From Chlorokybus atmophyticus (lineage: Eukaryota > Streptophyta > Chlorokybophyceae > Chlorokybales > Chlorokybaceae), in NCBI GenBank assembly GCA_009103225.1, contig RHPI01002836.1, positions 301,515 through 358,349 of the forward strand: 56,835 bases of DNA, read 5' to 3'. Below the pieces are notes generated by a model, which ran no database searches, was not told the DNA's origin, and saw only the letters and a list, made by a program, of their open reading frames with translations. Position numbers and translations under genes: made by a program. Positions 50,498 to 56,835 of this stretch are shown here, in pieces (position 1 is the stretch's first letter; each line of letters opens with the position of its first letter).

Positions 50498-51320
50498 CCT
50501 ATGGTCGCAAGGGGACTCGGTAATTATAACTACTCGGCCCTTAAATAATAAGCATTGATTGATTCACTTTGAATCAACATGCGATGCAATTCAACTTGCG
50601 CCCTTAGGGGGATCCTTTGATGGCTCCCTTCCAACAATTCGCACCATTAAAGCTTGCACATATGAGCTATGCTCGGGGGAGCGTGTCCGCAAAAATGAGA
50701 CTTGAGAGTCTCACCTGATGCAGCTTTGACACCTCCAACACCGTGCACCTTCTTGGTTCCCAATTGAGGTCCTAGGAAAGACCTTCTCTGTCACGAGTAA
50801 CCAAGGCACTGATGCAACTGCGTGCCCCAGCTTTTTAAAAGAAGAGTTTAATTACATCAATCGCAACCGAACTATGTCCACCTTAGGTTGACCCTAACTA
50901 CAATTCAAAAATGCTCAATTGATCATAGTAGAGGACCGCCCGAGATGAGCCCACACTCAATAATCCGGTCAAGTGCCTTCACACAATCAATAGCTTTTTT
51001 GTCACCTATAATAGATATTTGGATTCAACGACCTGTTTTATGGATATTTTGCGCTTGGTTCACTACTATATTCATTGGTGGCAGTTGTAGCAGGTTGGTA
51101 CATACTTAGGTTAATTTCGCAGAAAGTGTTTCTGCCACCATGCGTGAGTTCACTCACGTGTGGTGTCTCATTTTCCACTCTCGGTTGCAAGTCCCCACTA
51201 TCGACTTTGGTGATTACACTCGCAAACCACATAATTATTAACTGTATAATTATAATATCAATCAACCAATTGGTTCACTACATTTATAGAATGCATACAG
51301 CTTAAAACTAGCTTCGTGAC
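50498..51320 (-). repeat. gypsy-2 LTR part, left-arm copy
   Basis: Mirror of 54807-55629. The minus strand starts TGTCACGAAGC at 51320 after GGGGAGGAA. It runs to the palindrome edge and possibly beyond; no LTR end was identified. Confidence 0.6.
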
Positions 51321-51523
51321 ATTCCTCCCCGTTCTACTTTGCGTCCTCGCAAGGACTTCACACCTGGAAAAAAACACGTCGCATGATCAGTATGGCGACA
51401 AGTGCATTTCCATGAAGTAAGTTGGCTCGGGGATTGGAGGGCTTTTTGAACGGAGCATAACTTATCTTCATCGACCTGAGGAATTTCCGCAACAACAGTG
51501 GACAGTTCAAGTTGTTGTGCGGT

Positions 51524-52349
51524 TCTTACATATTATGTTTCGGACCATCACCCTTCCACTTTCTGAGGTACTTGAGAGAGCGTTTCTTCCGAGGTTGGCT
51601 CGCCAATATGGCCTCTACCTCATAGTACATTCCGAGGTCCGATTCAACCGTAGGAAGAGGCGGTGGTTGGACCCTTCCACTCAAACGGTAATCCTTCAAA
51701 AGCGAAACATGAAACACGTCATGTATTTCCATGTTTGGCGGCAGTTGCAATTGGTACGCCGCGGGCCCAATCCGTTGCAACACCTTACATAGGCCAAGCC
51801 ATTGGGGTGTGAATTTTAATGTGCCCTTTTGTTTAAGCCCAATGTGCTGGCATTAAGTAGAACGTTTTGCCCCACTTCAAATGCTAAGTCACTTCGCATT
51901 TTATCCGCATAGAGTTTATGACGGTTTTGAGCTTCACCAAGGGCTTCCTTCGCTAGCTTCATAATCCGTTGCATTTCTTGCTTTGTTACGCAAAGGTTAC
52001 CGCTCCGGCATTCCTTTGTGACCTCGGCTTGGACAACTCTGTTTCCGCCGGGCTCATTGGAATTTCCCCATAATTCAAATAGAGTGGGGTGTAATTGGTT
52101 GACTCACTAACCGAATTATTCACTGTGAATCTCATTAAGGGCAAAAATTGGTCCCAATCGTCTTGCACACTAGTCACATAGTGCCAAATGGTTTGTTCAA
52201 TAATTTGATTCTTGCGTTCGGTTTGGCCATCGGTTTGAGGATGATACGCGGTTCATAGAGAGTACGTCACTCCCATCAAGTCCTTTAGTTCACTCCAAAA
52301 TGAACTAGTAAATCGCGAATCCCTATCGGAAACAATCTGTTTCGGCCAA
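51524..52349 (-). pseudogene. gypsy-2 integrase C-terminus and chromodomain, left-arm copy
   Basis: Mirror copy of 53778-54603, with the same motifs and the same breaks; see that entry. Confidence 0.85.
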
Positions 52350-53777
52350 CCATGCGTGCTATGTCATGCCGGTGAAGGACTTGAGCTAGATGGTCTCGGG
52401 ATATGACTACATGCAGGGGAATAACAGACTGTGGGCTGGTTGTAGGCATACGGTAGTTGGATTTGCTTGTAGAAACATATATAGACAATAACATCTGTTG
52501 GGTTTTATGATGGGAAGGTAGATAACGAAGTTATTGAGTGAGGAGAAGTGTATTTGGTGAGCTACAGTCAGGGTAACCGGACACCAGCGTAACCCAGATC
52601 TGATGGGTGTAATCGGGGTTATTTTGGGAGTTGTGAGTAAAGAAGGTCTGGTGGAAGGAGTGGGCAAACATCGTGGCAGTCAAGAGCTGGTCATGGAGAC
52701 GGTCTACTCATCATTGGAGGCGTGGATTGGAGCTGGAGCTGGAGGAGAGCAAGTCCAAGTAGCTTTGACTATGGTCTAGTGCATTCTTGGTTGGTTGTGC
52801 TAGATTAAGACATGTGTCATTGACTTGTTCATTGTATAAGCAGTGTGACTGAACAGGTGTAGCTATCTGGTCAGCAAGTTGCCATACCATACCAAGTTAC
52901 TAGTGCAATACATCCTCGTGTGTTGTATGCAATTGGTGCCTTAGCTGAGATTGTTGTTGTGCGAGTGTGTGACATTGGCACATCCCATCGAACCCTGCTC
53001 AGCAAGTACATCTACAAGGAGGAGGTCATCATCCTCACCCTCGTGTAGACTGTACACTTGCTGTGTACAGTGAACAGTCTACACGAGGGTGAGGATGATG
53101 ACCTCCTCCTTGTAGATGTACTTGCTGAGCAGGGTTCGATGGGATGTGCCAATGTCACACACTCGCACAACAACAATCTCAGCTAAGGCACCAATTGCAT
53201 ACAACACACGAGGATGTATTGCACTAGTAACTTGGTATGGTATGGCAACTTGCTGACCAGATAGCTACACCTGTTCAGTCACACTGCTTATACAATGAAC
53301 AAGTCAATGACACATGTCTTAATCTAGCACAACCAACCAAGAATGCACTAGACCATAGTCAAAGCTACTTGGACTTGCTCTCCTCCAGCTCCAGCTCCAA
53401 TCCACGCCTCCAATGATGAGTAGACCGTCTCCATGACCAGCTCTTGACTGCCACGATGTTTGCCCACTCCTTCCACCAGACCTTCTTTACTCACAACTCC
53501 CAAAATAACCCCGATTACACCCATCAGATCTGGGTTACGCTGGTGTCCGGTTACCCTGACTGTAGCTCACCAAATACACTTCTCCTCACTCAATAACTTC
53601 GTTATCTACCTTCCCATCATAAAACCCAACAGATGTTATTGTCTATATATGTTTCTACAAGCAAATCCAACTACCGTATGCCTACAACCAGCCCACAGTC
53701 TGTTATTCCCCTGCATGTAGTCATATCCCGAGACCATCTAGCTCAAGTCCTTCACCGGCATGACATAGCACGCATGG

Positions 53778-54603
53778 TTGGCCGAAACAGATTGTTTCCG
53801 ATAGGGATTCGCGATTTACTAGTTCATTTTGGAGTGAACTAAAGGACTTGATGGGAGTGACGTACTCTCTATGAACCGCGTATCATCCTCAAACCGATGG
53901 CCAAACCGAACGCAAGAATCAAATTATTGAACAAACCATTTGGCACTATGTGACTAGTGTGCAAGACGATTGGGACCAATTTTTGCCCTTAATGAGATTC
54001 ACAGTGAATAATTCGGTTAGTGAGTCAACCAATTACACCCCACTCTATTTGAATTATGGGGAAATTCCAATGAGCCCGGCGGAAACAGAGTTGTCCAAGC
54101 CGAGGTCACAAAGGAATGCCGGAGCGGTAACCTTTGCGTAACAAAGCAAGAAATGCAACGGATTATGAAGCTAGCGAAGGAAGCCCTTGGTGAAGCTCAA
54201 AACCGTCATAAACTCTATGCGGATAAAATGCGAAGTGACTTAGCATTTGAAGTGGGGCAAAACGTTCTACTTAATGCCAGCACATTGGGCTTAAACAAAA
54301 GGGCACATTAAAATTCACACCCCAATGGCTTGGCCTATGTAAGGTGTTGCAACGGATTGGGCCCGCGGCGTACCAATTGCAACTGCCGCCAAACATGGAA
54401 ATACATGACGTGTTTCATGTTTCGCTTTTGAAGGATTACCGTTTGAGTGGAAGGGTCCAACCACCGCCTCTTCCTACGGTTGAATCGGACCTCGGAATGT
54501 ACTATGAGGTAGAGGCCATATTGGCGAGCCAACCTCGGAAGAAACGCTCTCTCAAGTACCTCAGAAAGTGGAAGGGTGATGGTCCGAAACATAATATGTA
54601 AGA
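53778..54603 (+). pseudogene. gypsy-2 integrase C-terminus and chromodomain, right-arm copy
   Basis: Starts inside the integrase core (HGWPKQIVSDRDSRFTSSFW), followed by AYHPQTDGQTERKNQIIEQT, WDQFLPLMRFTVNNS and NYTPLYLNYGEIPMSP. After frame breaks come LQRIGPAAYQLQLPPNMEIH, then DVFHVSLLKDYRLSG, and a chromodomain-like YEVEAILASQPRKKRSLKYL, then RKWKGDGPKHN, ending TAA at 54599-54601. Second Asp (SDRD) and Glu (TERK) of the integrase are present. The rest of pol and gag is absent. A TGA interrupts YSL-TAYHPQ, and there are further stops between 54139 and 54340. A different family from the intact gypsy at 25163. Confidence 0.88.
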
Positions 54604-54806
54604 ACCGCACAACAACTTGAACTGTCCACTGTTGTTGCGGAAATTCCTCAGGTCGATGAAGATAAGTTATGCTCCGTTCAAAAAGCCCTCCAATCCCCGA
54701 GCCAACTTACTTCATGGAAATGCACTTGTCGCCATACTGATCATGCGACGTGTTTTTTTCCAGGTGTGAAGTCCTTGCGAGGACGCAAAGTAGAACGGGG
54801 AGGAAT

Positions 54807-55629
54807 GTCACGAAGCTAGTTTTAAGCTGTATGCATTCTATAAATGTAGTGAACCAATTGGTTGATTGATATTATAATTATACAGTTAATAATTATGTGG
54901 TTTGCGAGTGTAATCACCAAAGTCGATAGTGGGGACTTGCAACCGAGAGTGGAAAATGAGACACCACACGTGAGTGAACTCACGCATGGTGGCAGAAACA
55001 CTTTCTGCGAAATTAACCTAAGTATGTACCAACCTGCTACAACTGCCACCAATGAATATAGTAGTGAACCAAGCGCAAAATATCCATAAAACAGGTCGTT
55101 GAATCCAAATATCTATTATAGGTGACAAAAAAGCTATTGATTGTGTGAAGGCACTTGACCGGATTATTGAGTGTGGGCTCATCTCGGGCGGTCCTCTACT
55201 ATGATCAATTGAGCATTTTTGAATTGTAGTTAGGGTCAACCTAAGGTGGACATAGTTCGGTTGCGATTGATGTAATTAAACTCTTCTTTTAAAAAGCTGG
55301 GGCACGCAGTTGCATCAGTGCCTTGGTTACTCGTGACAGAGAAGGTCTTTCCTAGGACCTCAATTGGGAACCAAGAAGGTGCACGGTGTTGGAGGTGTCA
55401 AAGCTGCATCAGGTGAGACTCTCAAGTCTCATTTTTGCGGACACGCTCCCCCGAGCATAGCTCATATGTGCAAGCTTTAATGGTGCGAATTGTTGGAAGG
55501 GAGCCAGCAAAGGATCCCCCTAAGGGCGCAAGTTGAATTGCATCGCATGTTGATTCAAAGTGAATCAATCAATGCCTATTATTTAAGGGCCGAGTAGTTA
55601 TAATTACCGAGTCCCCTTGCGACCATAGG
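54807..55629 (+). repeat. gypsy-2 LTR part, right-arm copy
   Basis: Starts TGTCACGAAGCTAG straight after the purine-rich GAACGGGGAGGAA, and resembles the solo LTR at 47588. It ends with the palindrome at 55629, so the LTR end is not seen. Confidence 0.65.
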
Positions 55630-56095
55630 GCAATCACAGTCATCTGGAAATAGTCAAGGTGTTAGAAAACTGTTTTTTAACGCTGTAAAAACACATGTGA
55701 TTTCAAACAACCTACAACGCTTTTAAAACAATTGTGTTTATAAACAGTGTGTAAACAGACTTGTTGTTGGGCGTTTATTAACATTAGTGTTGCAACAACA
55801 CGGTACTGATGTTCGTGCAACACTTACTACATGTATCACATTCGTTGCAACATTGAAAGCTTGCAGTTGACCAGTCAACATGCAGCATACATGTATGCAT
55901 TGTCAAATAAACGGTCGCAAACAATCAGGTCTTTGTATAGCATGAGACAAGTGTGCAACCATATCAATTGCTACTCATCTACAAGCAATAATGTGCACCT
56001 CGGCGGAAGCTACTTCTAACTACTGAAACTACTTGACTACCTACCAACTACTAATTTGCTAGTAACAACTGCTAGTAGCTATCACAACAGCTACC
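55630..56095. other. AT-rich non-coding DNA
   Basis: No gene recognised. CTACTAACTACT-type words appear at 56010-56090. Confidence 0.4.
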
Positions 56096-56345
56096 TATGC
56101 TAGCCAGCCCTACTGCAACTACTACTACCAGCACCAGCGCCAGCACCGCCCCTAATGCCGCCCAGCAGCACCAAGGGCACAACACCACCACTAGCGCCAG
56201 CCACCGCCGCCGGCGCTTCCAAGCAGCGCCACCAGCGCCGCCCAGGCCCAGGCGCAGCGCCAGCGCCAGCGCCGCCGCCGCCGCCAACCACGGCCACGTC
56301 GCCGCCCGATGCTGCGTGCAGCCTGCAACGACGGCGGCCCGATAC
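56096..56345. repeat. GC-rich CAGCGC/CGCCAG low-complexity tract
   Basis: Dense GCGCCAGC, CAGCACC and GCCGCC words on both strands. Long Ala/Pro/Thr and Gly/Ala/Val frames exist in all phases, which marks composition rather than coding. Confidence 0.6.
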
Positions 56346-56554
56346 ATTTGAAATTTTTCAAAGCCCTTCTGTTACCAACCGTTGGATATCGAATCCAACA
56401 GTTGTAACTGCAAGCAATCAATAAGTCGCTGCCCTCTGGAAATGTACCATATTTATAAATGGAAAGGGTAGTCAACTCTTACCTACCCGGTACTCATATT
56501 GAACAATCAATGTCGGATATACAGCATCATAAAATACACAAATATGTATATATT

Positions 56555-56678
56555 TATATACATATATATATTTACATACATATATAAATACACATATATA
56601 TATATATATGTATACACCTATACATGTATACCTGTAGTTACGTGTATATGTATACCTGTAGTTACGAGTGTATATATA

Positions 56679-56733
<55 letters not shown>

Positions 56734-56754
56734 ATATATATGTATGTATATATA

Positions 56755-56809
<55 letters not shown>

Positions 56810-56835
56810 ATATATATGTATGTATATATATATAT
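56555..56835. repeat. TA/TATATG microsatellite at the window edge
   Basis: TATATG, TATATA and GTATACC units with a longer repeated block (TGTATACCTGTAGTTACG, twice near 56625 and 56650). The TATATGTACATATATATATA region also occurs twice (near 56716 and 56792). It runs off the window. Confidence 0.93.

Larger units (their letters stand above)
50498..55629. repeat. 5.1-kb near-perfect palindrome
   Basis: Arms 50498-53053 and 53074-55629 (2556 bp each) around a 20-bp spacer; paired positions add to 106127. By eye I found only two mismatches (near 50531/55596 and 50627/55500). All reading frames of one arm recur in the other in mirror image. The right arm edge at 55629 is abrupt. Either a real inverted duplication or an assembly or library fold-back. 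Confidence 0.95.

Noticed and set aside
51526-52667. Extra small genes in the left palindrome arm
   Set aside because: They are mirror images of frames in the right arm and part of the decayed gypsy-2, not independent genes.
56472-56801. 109-residue Tyr/Ile frame
   Set aside because: Translation of a TA/TATATG microsatellite.

Overview
The window is eukaryotic nuclear DNA, from a repeat-rich and probably gap-scaffolded assembly. It holds chromodomain Ty3/Gypsy and Ty1/Copia retrotransposons, a LINE, a Tnp2-type DNA transposase, short GT-AG introns, a histone H3-fold gene with introns, interstitial TTAGGG repeats, microsatellites and two N-gaps. An alga or other protist fits, but the sequence alone does not fix the lineage. 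There are no rRNA genes, bacterial operons or CRISPR arrays. Very little of the window is intact host gene; most of it is transposons inserted in one another.

Layout. 1-6.8 kb: decayed copia pieces (copia-1 LTR, copia-2 pol plus LTR, copia-B gag-pol plus LTR start). 6.8-10.1 kb: non-coding DNA with ACCAT..ATGGT palindromes, a fold-back, a tRNA-like sequence and a 289-bp tandem duplication. 10.5-16.9 kb: candidate host genes. These are a plus-strand coiled-coil gene, a minus-strand gene ending in a histone-H3/CENH3-like fold, and two plus-strand unknowns. 17-18.3 kb: AT-rich tandem repeats and a telomere-like array. 18.5-20.7 kb: a broken Tnp2 transposase on the minus strand.

20.7-33.5 kb is a transposon nest that can be read layer by layer. 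A copia-2 element (minus) received a non-autonomous copia-1 element in its leader (duplication AGCCT). Copia-1 then received a nearly intact chromodomain gypsy (25163-31204, duplication GCACC). Finally the segment 23701-25060 was inverted, in the genome or in the assembly. Undoing the gypsy insertion and the inversion rejoins the copia-1 reading frame and puts both copia-1 LTRs in one orientation between identical duplications. Copia-1 carries Gag and protease plus a lysine-rich tail and no integrase, RT or RNase H. It shares primer site, leader start and polypurine tract with copia-2, which suggests that copia-2 mobilises it.

33.5-42.6 kb: a second ACCAT..ATGGT block, a retrotransposon Gag-like gene, a zinc-ligand-rich unknown gene at 37 kb, a gap, and a clean two-exon unknown gene at 40 kb. 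42.9-46.5 kb: an almost perfect 1.76-kb tandem duplication. 47.3-49.8 kb: a LINE reverse transcriptase split by a 1.75-kb solo LTR whose removal restores the LINE frame. 50.5-55.6 kb: a 5.1-kb near-perfect palindrome with a broken second gypsy in each arm. 55.6 kb to the end: low-complexity sequence and a TA-rich microsatellite.
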